The notes under the pieces are model-generated. The model worked only from the letters and a program-made list of their open reading frames with translations. It did no database searches and had not been told where the DNA came from. Below, one piece after another: positions 1-9,250 of a stretch of DNA of 64,000 bases (the first letter of the stretch is position 1; each line of letters begins with the position of its first letter). This stretch comes from Neptunomonas antarctica (lineage in GTDB: Bacteria > Pseudomonadota > Gammaproteobacteria > Pseudomonadales > Balneatricaceae): NCBI RefSeq assembly GCF_001305295.1, contig NZ_LJSI01000055.1:62001-126000 (forward strand), given 5' to 3'. A program made the position numbers and the translations under genes.

Positions 1-203
1 TCTTCGGTAATCCAGTTTAAATTCTGGATGGCTTCTATCACTTGTAAGGGGTCATTCAAGTCTTGCTCAGCCGCCGCTGGATTACTCACTAAGAGGGCGA
101 GCAGAAACACCTGGAAAAACCAGGATCTCGACATTTTTCGGTGAGGTTGCGCATAAGAACTGGTACCTGACACGGGCCAGTCTGTTTTTTTGCGTTGTAA
201 CAT
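1..203 (-). CDS. secreted protein, N-terminal part only (cut by window edge)
   Basis: An open frame runs on the minus strand from an ATG at 203 off the left edge. A second in-frame ATG at 134 opens a better signal peptide: MSRSWFF, a hydrophobic stretch FLLALLVS and an Ala-rich cleavage region ending NPAAAEQ. The true start is probably 134. The visible mature part reads DLNDPLQVIEAIQNLNW, too little to name a family; a resemblance to the N-terminus of DUF2167 membrane proteins is only a guess. It lies downstream of the GGDEF/EAL gene on the same strand with about 180 bases between them, so it may or may not be co-transcribed. Confidence 0.5.
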   Translation of the reverse strand, partial: MLQRKKTDWPVSGTSSYAQPHRKMSRSWFFQVFLLALLVSNPAAAEQDLNDPLQVIEAIQNLNWITE

Positions 204-384
204 TCGATACACCTTAAAAATACGAAGGTAGCAATAATTATAGCAGTAAGTTTGAGACTTGCATGAGATTAGGCAGGATTCTTTAGGTGAGATCTCGGTG
301 ATTAAATGGATTTCGTATATACCCCATCTGACGGGGTTGGAAGCCTAACGGTAAAAAAGTTGCGCTAGGACGTGGGTATCGCTT

Positions 385-2751
385 TTAGTCCAATGATTCG
401 TTAAAGACTAGTGATGATATCGATACGGGTTTGCCGACGCCATATCCTTGCAGATAGTTGATACCAATATCCTGGCAAGCGCTAACTAATGCGTCGTTTT
501 CTACATGCTCAGCAATTGTCTCAATATTCATCACTTTGCCAACTTGATGAATGGCTTGCACCATAGCCAGGTCGATCGGATCATCCACCATATCGCGTAC
601 AAATGAACCATCGATTTTAAGGTAGTCGACCGGAAAACTTTTTAAATAGGCAAATGACGAAAGGCCACTACCGAAATCGTCAAGAGCGAAACTACACCCT
701 AGTTCTTTTAGGTTGCTGATGAGTGACAGAGCCTGCGACATGTTGGCAATTGCCGTCGTCTCGGTTATTTCAAAGCAAACCTGATGTCCCTGCACAAGGC
801 CGTCTTCAAAATGATCAGCCACAAACTGAGAAAATTCTTTGTCCCCTAAACTGGCGCCTGATAGATTGATCGCGACTTTGGGTGCTTGCGCTGCGTGGGT
901 TTTTAGCCAGCTAAAGGTTTGCTGTATAACCCATCGATCAATGTTCGACATGATTCCATATCGCTCCGCTGGCGGGATAAATTCATTCGGATAAATTATT
1001 TTATTATTGTCCGAGATGAGGCGAATTAAAATTTCGTAATGGTGTACTTTTAAAGACTTAACACACACGATGGGCTGTACATGTAGCTCGAACTGATTCT
1101 TATCAATGGCGTCGGTAATCCGGTTTACCCATGCTAATTCGGCTTCTTTGACAGCGCCTTCCTCTGCCTGAAAAACATGGATACGGTTTCTGCCCGCGGC
1201 TTTGGCTTCGTAACAAGCCATATCAGCATGATGGATGTAGTTGGTAACCGAGTCGTCTTCACGAATGGAGACGAAGCCAATGGATACGCCAATACGAAAT
1301 GATTTTTCTTGCCAGATGAAGCGAAAACTGTCTACGGTTTTTCTTAATTGCTCAGCGATTTGAAGCCCTTTTTCTATGGAGCAATCGTGTAGTAAAACAC
1401 CAAATTCATCCCCGCCTAAGCGAGCCAATATGTCGCTTTTTCGAATCTGTGATTCAAGCGATGACGTCAATTGTCTTAGTAGATTGTCACCGGCAGCATG
1501 TCCACACGTATCATTTACTACCTTGAATTGATCTAAATCCATAAACAGGATGATATGGGAGACCGTTTCGTTTTCATTGGCTGGAATTGCTAGTTGCAGT
1601 CGGCGTTCAAATTCACGTCGATTGGGCAGGCGGGTTAGTGGGTCATGGCTGGCGTTCCAATTGAGCTCCTGGGTTAATTGTCTAGCGCTGGTAACGTCAT
1701 TAAACACGAGTATTGCACCGAGTATGTCTCCACCGGCACCAATGATAGGTGCCGCCGAAGTTTCTATCGCCGTTTCGTTTCCTGATCGGCTGATTAATAC
1801 GCAGTGATCACTGAGATGACGTACGGCACCAGAGGTAACGGCTCTTTCGACTGGGTCGGACACTACCTCACGGGTTGTTTCATGCAATACATTGAAGACT
1901 GTAGAAACCGACTGTCCAACCGCCTCCCTGTTTGTCCAGCCAGTTAAGGCTTCAGCCACTGGATTAATAAACTCAACCAGACAGGATTCGTCAGAGACAA
2001 TGACGCCGTCAATGATAGAGTTCAGTGTGATATGTAACTTTTCTTTTTCGGTGGTTAATTTTTGATATGAGTCCCTTGTATTTACCTGTAATTGATTAAA
2101 GGCCGAGGAGAGCAGGTCGAGTTCATCAGGAGGTGAGCCTGGTTTCTTATGACGATTAAATATGAGTTGAGTATTGATAGATTGAGGTCGGAATTTTTGA
2201 AAACTCTCGAGTAATCGATATAAATGTCGGGTGATCAGATAGTGGAAAAATAAGATAATAAATCCAGCTACCAGGAATGTCTTCAGAGCGTTGGTGATCA
2301 ATATTACTAGTATCTTATCGAGCAATTGATCGTAGACCTCATCAAGGTCTGCCAATACTCGAAGCGTACCGATATTTTGCATTCTGTCCTGGTACTTGTG
2401 TTCCAATAGGAAGCTGCGTTCGATGACGCTCGTTTTCTTCGGGCTACCCGCTTTCCAGCGAACATCGTCCCCGACAATTATTTCAACACATTCTATGCCC
2501 TTTAGTTTCACCAGGCTATCGAGTTGCGTTTGAATTTGTTCATGGTCGATTACCCACACGCTGTTAACGATAGTAGGCAAGCTGCTAACTTCAATTTGAT
2601 GCAGATGTTCGTTGATCGCCTCAACGGACTGGCGGTAGTCGAAATACAATTGAATTGAGGTTGTTAAAAGTGACAGCAATGTACTAAACAACACGACACC
2701 GACAATCAGGCGTTTTGCAATGAGATTATCTTTACGGAATAGTTGTCTCAT
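385..2751 (-). CDS. membrane-bound PAS-GGDEF-EAL cyclic-di-GMP enzyme
   Basis: 788 aa. A transmembrane helix at about residues 13-33, a periplasmic sensor region to about 145, a second helix at 147-170, a HAMP-like linker, a PAS domain (about 237-350), a GGDEF domain and a C-terminal EAL domain. The cyclase site is an intact GGDEF (446-450) with the RKSD inhibitory site five residues upstream, so synthesis with product inhibition is likely. The phosphodiesterase signature is EIL rather than EAL, while NLSG, DDFGSG and the late Glu motif (IETIAEHVE) are present, so hydrolysis is also plausible. It follows, on the same strand after about 90 bases, a periplasmic family-3 binding protein that could supply its signal (inference). 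Which activity dominates cannot be read from sequence. Confidence 0.9.
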   Translation of the reverse strand: MRQLFRKDNLIAKRLIVGVVLFSTLLSLLTTSIQLYFDYRQSVEAINEHLHQIEVSSLPTIVNSVWVIDHEQIQTQLDSLVKLKGIECVEIIVGDDVRWKAGSPKKTSVIERSFLLEHKYQDRMQNIGTLRVLADLDEVYDQLLDKILVILITNALKTFLVAGFIILFFHYLITRHLYRLLESFQKFRPQSINTQLIFNRHKKPGSPPDELDLLSSAFNQLQVNTRDSYQKLTTEKEKLHITLNSIIDGVIVSDESCLVEFINPVAEALTGWTNREAVGQSVSTVFNVLHETTREVVSDPVERAVTSGAVRHLSDHCVLISRSGNETAIETSAAPIIGAGGDILGAILVFNDVTSARQLTQELNWNASHDPLTRLPNRREFERRLQLAIPANENETVSHIILFMDLDQFKVVNDTCGHAAGDNLLRQLTSSLESQIRKSDILARLGGDEFGVLLHDCSIEKGLQIAEQLRKTVDSFRFIWQEKSFRIGVSIGFVSIREDDSVTNYIHHADMACYEAKAAGRNRIHVFQAEEGAVKEAELAWVNRITDAIDKNQFELHVQPIVCVKSLKVHHYEILIRLISDNNKIIYPNEFIPPAERYGIMSNIDRWVIQQTFSWLKTHAAQAPKVAINLSGASLGDKEFSQFVADHFEDGLVQGHQVCFEITETTAIANMSQALSLISNLKELGCSFALDDFGSGLSSFAYLKSFPVDYLKIDGSFVRDMVDDPIDLAMVQAIHQVGKVMNIETIAEHVENDALVSACQDIGINYLQGYGVGKPVSISSLVFNESLD

Positions 2752-2843
2752 ATAGCCATCACACTATCACCACTTCGAAGGATATTTGTGGTGATTGGCT
2801 GCTAAGGCAGGAAACGTGTGTGGCCAGCTTAAGCCACAAATGC

Positions 2844-3578
2844 TTACTCAATATTGCGATACTTGATCTGAATTTGATCATATATTCCGTTCATCTTGAT
2901 TATTTTCAGGCCATCTCTGAATGCTGTTACCAAATTTGTATCAGAACCAAGGCTAAAGGCCATATAAACTTGATCTGATAACTCGTCGAGTCGGAAAACC
3001 CGCTCGAACAAAGAGGCATCTAGGCCTTCATCTTGTAATATTTGCGCAAACGACGCTTCATCGTATGCGATTAAATCAATACGATTGTTCGCGAGTAAAC
3101 GGATATTCAGGACATTGCTCGAGACAGTCTTCAGTGACGGAAATTTATGTCTTTGCAGGTAAGTTAGTCTCACATCGTCCAATGCTACACCAATCTGGTA
3201 CTTTTTAGCCTGGTTAATAGAATTGACTTGAATCGACGTGTTTGCCTTAAGCTTATAGAGCGATGTTTTATAGGGTGCGATGGCGCCTACCCAGTGAAAT
3301 AATGCCTCGCGTTCAGGAATGCGAGCGATCGAATAAATCAGGATATTTTTCTCAGCCTGAGCGATTTCGTAGGCGCGTGCCCAAGGGTAGAATTCGATCG
3401 GGGCCTGCAAATTGATCTGCTTCAACACCGCCAGAACGACTTCGCTACAGAACCCTCTTGCTTCATCGTCTACCTGAAAGCCACAAGGCGCGAGCTCTTC
3501 AGTTACAATTCTTAGCGACTCGGCCTTCAACGGACTCGCTATTAGCAGCAAGAGGAGTAATCCGATTCTGATTTTCAT
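2844..3578 (-). CDS. periplasmic solute-binding protein, family 3
   Basis: About 244 aa. Signal peptide MKIRIGLLLLLLIASPLKAES, then the SBP_bac_3 fold seen in polar amino-acid receptors (LRIVTE opening, a PWARAY segment, a second lobe with QIGVALDD). The longer start at 3590 has its GAGGT ribosome site almost touching the ATG; the ATG at 3578 has it at normal distance, so I chose 3578. No permease or ATPase gene is adjacent; instead the next gene on the strand is the PAS-GGDEF-EAL membrane protein. Family members so placed often act as ligand sensors for the neighbouring cyclic-di-GMP enzyme rather than in transport (inference). Confidence 0.8.
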   Translation of the reverse strand: MKIRIGLLLLLLIASPLKAESLRIVTEELAPCGFQVDDEARGFCSEVVLAVLKQINLQAPIEFYPWARAYEIAQAEKNILIYSIARIPEREALFHWVGAIAPYKTSLYKLKANTSIQVNSINQAKKYQIGVALDDVRLTYLQRHKFPSLKTVSSNVLNIRLLANNRIDLIAYDEASFAQILQDEGLDASLFERVFRLDELSDQVYMAFSLGSDTNLVTAFRDGLKIIKMNGIYDQIQIKYRNIE

Positions 3579-3766
3579 AATAACCGACATACCTCATTAG
3601 TGGCGATTTAACGTCTAAAGAGCATAGCAGAGAGTAGGAAAAACGTAGGACTAATTAGGAGTTCTGGGGATAGAACCTTAAAGCGAGAGGTGTTACAGCA
3701 GGAAAATATGAGAGCAATCAAAGAATCCCCTCACTAGTACCGTAGGCTGGAGGGGTATGTCAATAA

Positions 3767-4825
3767 TTATGCTGCTTGAGAATCTACTGTGTGAGCGGAT
3801 GATTGATTCATCGTAATAAACCGAACCAGGCTGCCTACAGCGAGTTGCAGTGCCTGAAAAGTGGCCTGATCAATCATAATGTCGCCGTTCTCGGTCAGTC
3901 GGGCTGGTGCTAAAGCAACGCGATAGTTATCCAAATTTTCATTACTGATCAGATACATTGGCGATGCCGCAGGCAGACTGTCTATTACCTGAAAGTTGCT
4001 GCTACAGCTGTCTTTTACACTACGAATTTCTTTTATATTGGCTTGTACCGAAGGGCCGCCATCAAACAGGTCAACATAACCTGTGAACTGAAATCCTTCC
4101 TTTTTCAGCATATGTAATGCGGGTGCTGAAAAGTCATGTGGTTTTCCAATCACTTCCTGCGCTTCTTTGGGTAGCAGGTCGATATAGATAGGGTATTTGG
4201 GCATCAGATCAGAAATGAACTGCGAGCCTTTGATGGCTGCTGTATTGACTGCATCCTGAAACTCAATCCCAAAGAATGGTTTGCCGAGGTTTTCCCATAG
4301 CGGTGAACGCCCATTCTCGTCTTGCCATCCACGTAGTTCTGCAATCACCTGTTCACCAAACCTTTCAGGGAAATCAGCCATCGTTAGAAAACGGGCACGG
4401 GAGAGAAACTGACCAACACCGGGCTTGCGATATTCAGGTAACAGGTAAATTGACCCGACTTCTGTCGAACCGGTGTAATCATTAACGATGTTGAGCACTT
4501 GGGTTTTGCGAATAATATTAAGGTCAGTGCTGCTGCTGACGAGTGTTGAGATCTTGTAAGAGTAAAAAGGACGACTAAGCCCCACTCCGGTATAGATAGC
4601 GGTAGTGCCAGCAAGATGTCCTGTGGCGGTATCTTCCAGCACCATAAAATAGGTATTGCTCTGGGCTACAGGACAGGCAGCGTTAAATGCTTGCGCCGAT
4701 GCGCTGATCTTCTCCATCCATGCGGCTTCATCTGCGGGCATGGATGTCATCCCTTTACCAACGGCATGAGAGATGTTCATCAGATCATCCAGATCGCTTT
4801 TTTTGCAGGGACGAATAATCAGCAT
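3767..4825 (-). CDS. AstA-family arginine/ornithine N-succinyltransferase, orphan copy
   Basis: 352 aa, collinear with arginine N-succinyltransferase: it starts LIIRPCKKSDL, keeps the core FLSRARFLTMADFPERF..VIAELRG and the C-terminal GYVDLFDGGP. The family moves succinyl from succinyl-CoA to the alpha-amino group of arginine (and ornithine in some enzymes), the first AST step. Two further AstA paralogs lie in the ast operon at 37-39 kb. This one stands alone, single-gene, with no other ast gene near. It might be a divergent isozyme, a homomeric enzyme, or an acyltransferase for another amine; sequence alone does not decide. Confidence 0.8.
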   Translation of the reverse strand: MLIIRPCKKSDLDDLMNISHAVGKGMTSMPADEAAWMEKISASAQAFNAACPVAQSNTYFMVLEDTATGHLAGTTAIYTGVGLSRPFYSYKISTLVSSSTDLNIIRKTQVLNIVNDYTGSTEVGSIYLLPEYRKPGVGQFLSRARFLTMADFPERFGEQVIAELRGWQDENGRSPLWENLGKPFFGIEFQDAVNTAAIKGSQFISDLMPKYPIYIDLLPKEAQEVIGKPHDFSAPALHMLKKEGFQFTGYVDLFDGGPSVQANIKEIRSVKDSCSSNFQVIDSLPAASPMYLISNENLDNYRVALAPARLTENGDIMIDQATFQALQLAVGSLVRFITMNQSSAHTVDSQAA

Positions 4826-5137
4826 GTTAGGCTCGCTTAGTTATTATTAGCTGATATTTTACCCGCAGATTAACAAAATGAGCTGCTTAAATAGTGTGTT
4901 AAGTAGCAATAAAATACGGAAATTATAATTTATGCCGAATATTATTTGGTTGTGTTCTGAAAGGTATTCGCTTATTTTTTTCCATTATATTAAGCGTTTA
5001 ATATTTTCTGTGACTTCACTAAGGTAGATAAGTGTGCAGTTGTGAGAGTAATCAAAATATTATTTTGGTGTTGCAGCACGTCAACTCTCATGAAACATGA
5101 AATGCTGTCTCTTTGAGAATGAAATAAGAAGATAAAA
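4826..5137. other. AT-rich intergenic region, no gene seen
   Basis: About 310 bases upstream of the orphan succinyltransferase with no convincing coding frame. It holds an imperfect inverted repeat (GCTGCTTAA and TTAAGTAGC, 4882-4907) close to the start of that gene, a possible operator. Promoter elements cannot be assigned with confidence. Confidence 0.4.
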
Positions 5138-5160
5138 GCAGCCGAAAGGCTGCTCTTTTG
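5138..5160 (-). terminator. probable intrinsic terminator downstream of the AhpD-like gene
   Basis: Seven-base-pair stem AGCAGCC / GGCTGCT with a 4-base loop (5138-5155), A-rich on one side and T-rich on the other, so it could work in either direction. The only gene pointing into it is the minus-strand AhpD-like gene ending at 5271. Confidence 0.65.
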
Positions 5161-5270
5161 ACAGGGGGTTGGTTCGGCATCAAAGGGGCTTTATGCCCGA
5201 ATGGTACGTAAACTATTCTCAGAATTTGATAAGGGTAGTTGAAGGTAGAGTCTATGCCTGGTTTTACCGC

Positions 5271-5855
5271 TTAAGACTTAGGCTCTCGCGCCATGGTATA
5301 GAACTCATTGTTGGCCTGCATATTAGTAACAATCGCCATTCTATTTGATAATCCGAAGAAAGCCGTAATGCCTGTAATATCTAGAATATCATCATCGTCA
5401 TAACCATGAGTCTTAAGTTCGTGAAAATCTGATTCGGCCACTAATTCCGGAGATCTCGATAGCTTGATAGCAAATGCCAGCATAGCTTTTTGCTTATCGG
5501 TTATGGGTGCATGGAGATAATTTATAGCAATCTGATCTGCTAGTTGTGGTGCTTTAGAATAAATCCGAAGCAGAGCCCCGTGGGCCACAACGCAATATTG
5601 ACAACCGTTAGCGGCACTGGTGGCAACGATTATCATCTCTTTTTCTGCGGGGCTAAGTGTACTTCCTTCACGCTCCATAATGGCATCATGGTAAGCAAAG
5701 AACGCTCTGAATTCTGCTGGCCGATAGGTTAGAGTCAAAAAAACATTGGGGATAAAACTTGCCTTCTCCTGCACAGCCAGGATACGAGAAAGAATATCTT
5801 CGGGTAAAGAATCCAGGTCAGGGACAGGATAGCGACTTATTGGTAACTGGCTCAT
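5271..5855 (-). CDS. carboxymuconolactone decarboxylase / AhpD-like peroxidase-related protein
   Basis: 194 aa, all-helical AhpD-type fold. The signature C-Q-Y-C-V-V-A-H, a CxxCxxxH peroxidatic or thiol-relay motif, lies near residue 90, preceded by KEMIIVATSAANG as in 'uncharacterised peroxidase-related' proteins. Such proteins reduce peroxides or act in redox relay. A strong ribosome site (AAGGTGAT) precedes the ATG at 5855. It is transcribed away from a GlxA-type AraC regulator 108 bases away, which is the likely regulator (inference). Confidence 0.85.
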   Translation of the reverse strand: MSQLPISRYPVPDLDSLPEDILSRILAVQEKASFIPNVFLTLTYRPAEFRAFFAYHDAIMEREGSTLSPAEKEMIIVATSAANGCQYCVVAHGALLRIYSKAPQLADQIAINYLHAPITDKQKAMLAFAIKLSRSPELVAESDFHELKTHGYDDDDILDITGITAFFGLSNRMAIVTNMQANNEFYTMAREPKS

Positions 5856-5963
5856 GAGTGATCACCTTTTGCTTCATTTTAAATAGCTCGTAGGTTAGTC
5901 TATCTATCATTATCGACAAAAATAAGACATAAAATCGCCATAAATCGCGCAAAAGAGGACAGA

Positions 5964-6950
5964 ATGTATCAGGTACTCGGATTAGCATTTGATGGATGCC
6001 AAGCTTCAGGCCTAACCTCTCCCTTTGATGTATTTAATGTTATCAATACGATATGGAAGCAACAACGCGGTGAAGCTACTGATCTGTATAGCTGTCGCTT
6101 GGTATCGCTCACAGGTGAAACGGTCACTTGCTCAAATGGCATGAAAATTCAGGTCGATTCTTCCCTGCGAGATGCTTCTCAGGCTGACTTAATTGTCGTG
6201 CCGGGTATTCATCATTCAGACACTAAATCACTCATCAAAAATATAGAAAAGCTCGACAAAGAAAGTAACTGGCTGTTAACGAGAATGCAGCAAGGAACCG
6301 CGATTGCCGCCAATTGTAGTGGTGTTTTTTTATTAGCTGAATCAGGAAGCTTAGCAGGAAAAGAGGCGACGACAGCCTGGTGGCTTAGTGGACTCTTTCG
6401 TAGCCGTTACCCAAAAATTAAACATCGCTTTGATCTCCTTCTGGTAAAAGATAAAGGCACATACTGCACGGGCTCAATGACCGCAAATTTGAGTGTTATC
6501 CTGGAGATTGTTGAGCAGCAGGTGGGGAGACAGCTAGCACAGAATGCAGCGCGGACTATGCTAATCGACGCGTCTCAAAGCTATGCTTCACCCTACCTGT
6601 TTATACAGGAACAAACGGCCCACCAAGACAGTCTGATTCTGACTGTTGAAAGCCAGCTACAGAGAGATATTTCTCAGAAATTGAATATGGAAGAACTGGC
6701 AAAGATACACTCAGTCAGTTCCAGAACTCTATCGCGTCGGTTCAAAAAAGCGAACGGTATGAGCCTATCCGACTATCATCAACGTACCAGGTTGGAGCAA
6801 ACTAAGTTACTACTAGAAACCACAAATCTCAGCATCGAACAGATTGTGGAGAGGGTGGGCTACAGCAGTCAGAGTTCATTACGTAGGTTATTCAATAAGG
6901 AATTAGGCATTTCTCCCAGTAATTACCGCAAGCAGCTTCGATCGAAGTAG
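5964..6950 (+). CDS. GlxA-family AraC-type regulator with DJ-1/PfpI domain
   Basis: 328 aa. An N-terminal DJ-1/PfpI-like (class I glutamine amidotransferase) domain, about residues 1-190, with a nucleophile-elbow-like cysteine in IAANCSGVF, followed by two helix-turn-helix units of AraC type (about 225-325; SVSSRTLSRRFKKANG and VGYSSQSSLRRLFNKELG). Ribosome site AGAGGAC upstream of the ATG. Cytoplasmic DNA-binding activator; it probably controls the divergent AhpD-like gene. The effector is unknown. Confidence 0.88.
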   Translation: MYQVLGLAFDGCQASGLTSPFDVFNVINTIWKQQRGEATDLYSCRLVSLTGETVTCSNGMKIQVDSSLRDASQADLIVVPGIHHSDTKSLIKNIEKLDKESNWLLTRMQQGTAIAANCSGVFLLAESGSLAGKEATTAWWLSGLFRSRYPKIKHRFDLLLVKDKGTYCTGSMTANLSVILEIVEQQVGRQLAQNAARTMLIDASQSYASPYLFIQEQTAHQDSLILTVESQLQRDISQKLNMEELAKIHSVSSRTLSRRFKKANGMSLSDYHQRTRLEQTKLLLETTNLSIEQIVERVGYSSQSSLRRLFNKELGISPSNYRKQLRSK

Positions 6951-7045
6951 TCTGAAACGATTAAGAGATCATGGGAGTAGCCTTGGTTGCCTATACCAAG
7001 CAACTTTACTATCCAGACCTCACGGGCAAAAAAAGCCATTGCGGA

Positions 7046-8242
7046 TCAGCTATTTTTTAATAAAAGGGTGTTTCCTTGTTTTAGAATGACTACTGCTCGC
7101 ATTAACAAAGCGATTCCTACCAGCATTACAATCACAGTGATTACCAACCCCTGCGTGAAACTTTCGCTTTTGTCGGCCATTATCCCAACCAGTGCAGGTG
7201 CAATCACCTGTGCGAGTCCGTAACTGAACGTGAGGTGACTCATCGATCTGGACGCATTTTCCGGATACAGACGCCCGACCATTGCCAATGTCATACTAAC
7301 AATGCCAATAAAACTACAACCATAGAGTACTGCACTGATAAAAATTACCATTGTAGACGGGTCAAACAAGAGCAGAGCTGTACTCACCATATTTAGAATG
7401 TAAGCTTGAAGTAGTGAAGACCAGAGACCAACCTTTCTGACATAGATGTCCCACAACCAGCATCCCGGTGCAGCAGCAATCCCCACCAACAACCACACGA
7501 CCCAACCAAGGCCTTTCATGCCGGGAAGTAATTCAACGATCGCAATCAGGAATGTTGCCGTCACCACATACCCGAAGCCAGCGCAAAAATAGGCCGACTG
7601 CAAGGTTAGAAAAAACTGTTTTGAGGGAAGTGGTTGAGTGTCCTTGTGCGCTGTTTGTTGCGTGCCCATTGTCGATTTTGAAAAGTCGGGAAACCAGAAT
7701 AGCACGGGGATAATGAGTATGAGGGCCAAAAACCCATAGATTAACCACTGCTGATCCCATGTATATTCAATTTTTATGAGTTGGGCAGTAATGGCCGTCA
7801 GAACAATGCCGATCCCCAGACTAGAAAAAAAAATTCCCAGTTCCGCTTTTTGCTGATGGTTCCTGAGCCAGTGCATCAGTAACCCGGCACCCAGCAAAAC
7901 ACCGGCGGCACTGCTTAAGCCTGAGACATAACGTAACAGATACCATACCCACTGATTCGTTGTTGCAGCCATGCACAGAGTAGTAGCAACAGCCGCCATT
8001 AAACCATAGCGGTACACTTTAATTTTTAATTGAAGGTTATGCATGAAAGAAATGAGCAATGCTCCACATAGGTAACCTGCATAATTTGCAGCGGCTAAGA
8101 AACCCGCAACCGTCTCCGTCAGACCAATATCTTCGGCCATTTCAGGCAACATGGGTGTATATGCAAATCGAGCGATACCGACGGTGATCACACCTCCCGT
8201 CACACAGACAAGCTGAACCTTGGATTGTTCTGATAATTTCAT
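7046..8242 (-). CDS. MFS transporter, YbfB/YjiJ-type
   Basis: About 398 aa from the ATG at 8242 (MKLSEQSKVQL). The frame stays open upstream to 8356, but that extension (MTSISNIDALCVYVV...) overlaps the divergent gene's start and does not look like transporter sequence. Roughly twelve hydrophobic helices; the first loop has GGVITVGIARFAYTPMLPEMAEDIG, typical of YbfB/YjiJ major facilitator proteins. Probable inner-membrane exporter of a small molecule, substrate unknown. Divergent from the AraC/cupin regulator at 8350, which likely controls it. Confidence 0.85.
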   Translation of the reverse strand: MKLSEQSKVQLVCVTGGVITVGIARFAYTPMLPEMAEDIGLTETVAGFLAAANYAGYLCGALLISFMHNLQLKIKVYRYGLMAAVATTLCMAATTNQWVWYLLRYVSGLSSAAGVLLGAGLLMHWLRNHQQKAELGIFFSSLGIGIVLTAITAQLIKIEYTWDQQWLIYGFLALILIIPVLFWFPDFSKSTMGTQQTAHKDTQPLPSKQFFLTLQSAYFCAGFGYVVTATFLIAIVELLPGMKGLGWVVWLLVGIAAAPGCWLWDIYVRKVGLWSSLLQAYILNMVSTALLLFDPSTMVIFISAVLYGCSFIGIVSMTLAMVGRLYPENASRSMSHLTFSYGLAQVIAPALVGIMADKSESFTQGLVITVIVMLVGIALLMRAVVILKQGNTLLLKNS

Positions 8243-8349
8243 ACGAGATTGCTCGTTAAATATGTATACCTTAGAATATCTAATAATCGAAAGACAATCT
8301 CTATATACTCTGACAACATATACACATAAAGCGTCAATATTTGAAATAG
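8243..8349. promoter_or_regulatory. divergent promoter region, MFS gene / AraC gene
   Basis: Only 107 AT-rich bases separate the two divergent start codons, so both promoters and any AraC operator must lie here. No exact box can be assigned by eye. Confidence 0.5.
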
Positions 8350-9144
8350 ATGTCACACTACCTGAATGAACTCAAATTACTTAATCTGGAAAGCCTGCCT
8401 CGTGAGGTTTTTGTCCGGCAACAGTACATGCCAGCAAGACACTATTTCCCTGCGCACAAACATAGGTGGCATCAACTTTTGTATGCTGTTTCCGGTGTAC
8501 TAATTGTTGACGTTATTGGTGAAAGGCTTTTCATCCCACCGGGAAATGCTGTCTGGCTCCCCTGCGGGTGTAGGCATAGTGTTTCAACTGAATATGGCGC
8601 TGAATTAAAAAGTCTCTACATTGATAGCAGATATCAGCAGTTGCCTGCTGATAAAAGCTTGGTACTACAAATATCCCCCATCATAAAAGCACTGATAATA
8701 GAAGTTTCAACATTTGATGTTGAATACTCCATTTCTGGTTATGAAGAAGATGTTGTTTCTCTAATGTTGAGTACGCTGCCACGTTTAAAGCTTGTTACTG
8801 ATCATCTTCCCTGGCCCACATCATCAGAGCTTTTGAAAATGTGCAGTCAACTTTATGAGCAGCCTGGAGGTAAACAAACAACGCTGATGTTGGCAGAGGG
8901 TTTAGCAATATCGAAGCGAACCCTAGAGCGAAAGTTTCATAGAGAAACAGGCATGACTATTCAGGCATGGAACCTAAGGCTCCGTTTTCTAAAAGCGATA
9001 GAATTGCTTACCGCTGGTCATAGTATTACAAATATTTCTTTGGACTTAGGGTACAGTTCTCCCTCGCCTTTTATCTATATGTTCCGAAATATATCGGGCA
9101 TGAGTCCTGGAGAGTATATATCCAGCCGTCAGTACAGACCTTAA
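8350..9144 (+). CDS. AraC-family regulator with cupin sensor domain
   Basis: 264 aa. N-terminal cupin-like domain (about 20-100; the HYFPAHKHRWHQLLYAVSG segment has the His-rich strand typical of AraC_binding cupins, then GNAVWLPCGCRHSV). The C-terminal AraC helix-turn-helix pair spans about 165-260 (LAEGLAISKRTLERKFHRETG and LGYSSPSPFIYMFRNISG). Divergent from the MFS transporter, an arrangement usual for a local activator of an efflux pump. Effector unknown. Confidence 0.87.
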   Translation: MSHYLNELKLLNLESLPREVFVRQQYMPARHYFPAHKHRWHQLLYAVSGVLIVDVIGERLFIPPGNAVWLPCGCRHSVSTEYGAELKSLYIDSRYQQLPADKSLVLQISPIIKALIIEVSTFDVEYSISGYEEDVVSLMLSTLPRLKLVTDHLPWPTSSELLKMCSQLYEQPGGKQTTLMLAEGLAISKRTLERKFHRETGMTIQAWNLRLRFLKAIELLTAGHSITNISLDLGYSSPSPFIYMFRNISGMSPGEYISSRQYRP

Positions 9145-9177
9145 CGCCCAAATAGTCGCTAACAGCCTAATGACTAA

Positions 9178-9207
9178 AAAGCAGCTCCCTCTTAAGAAAG
9201 CTGCTTT
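9178..9207. terminator. bidirectional terminator-like hairpin between the AraC gene and metE
   Basis: Inverted repeat AAAGCAGC / GCTGCTTT with a 14-base loop lies between two genes that converge on it (AraC ends at 9144, metE at 9251), A-rich on the left and T-rich on the right, so it can serve both. Confidence 0.6.
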
Positions 9208-9250
9208 GATTATACGTTTTAATTTTTATCAGGCGTTTAATTCATTCTTC

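Noticed and set aside
1550-1807. 85-codon plus-strand frame inside the GGDEF/EAL gene
   Set aside because: Antisense shadow of a well-supported enzyme; low-complexity Ser/Pro composition and no ribosome site.
3720-3760. Possible terminator after the orphan succinyltransferase (CCCCTC / GAGGGG)
   Set aside because: The stem is short with a long loop and no T-run, so I did not list it as a terminator.
7046-8356. Longer start for the MFS transporter at 8356
   Set aside because: It would overlap the divergent AraC start and add non-transporter sequence; the ATG at 8242 fits the family.
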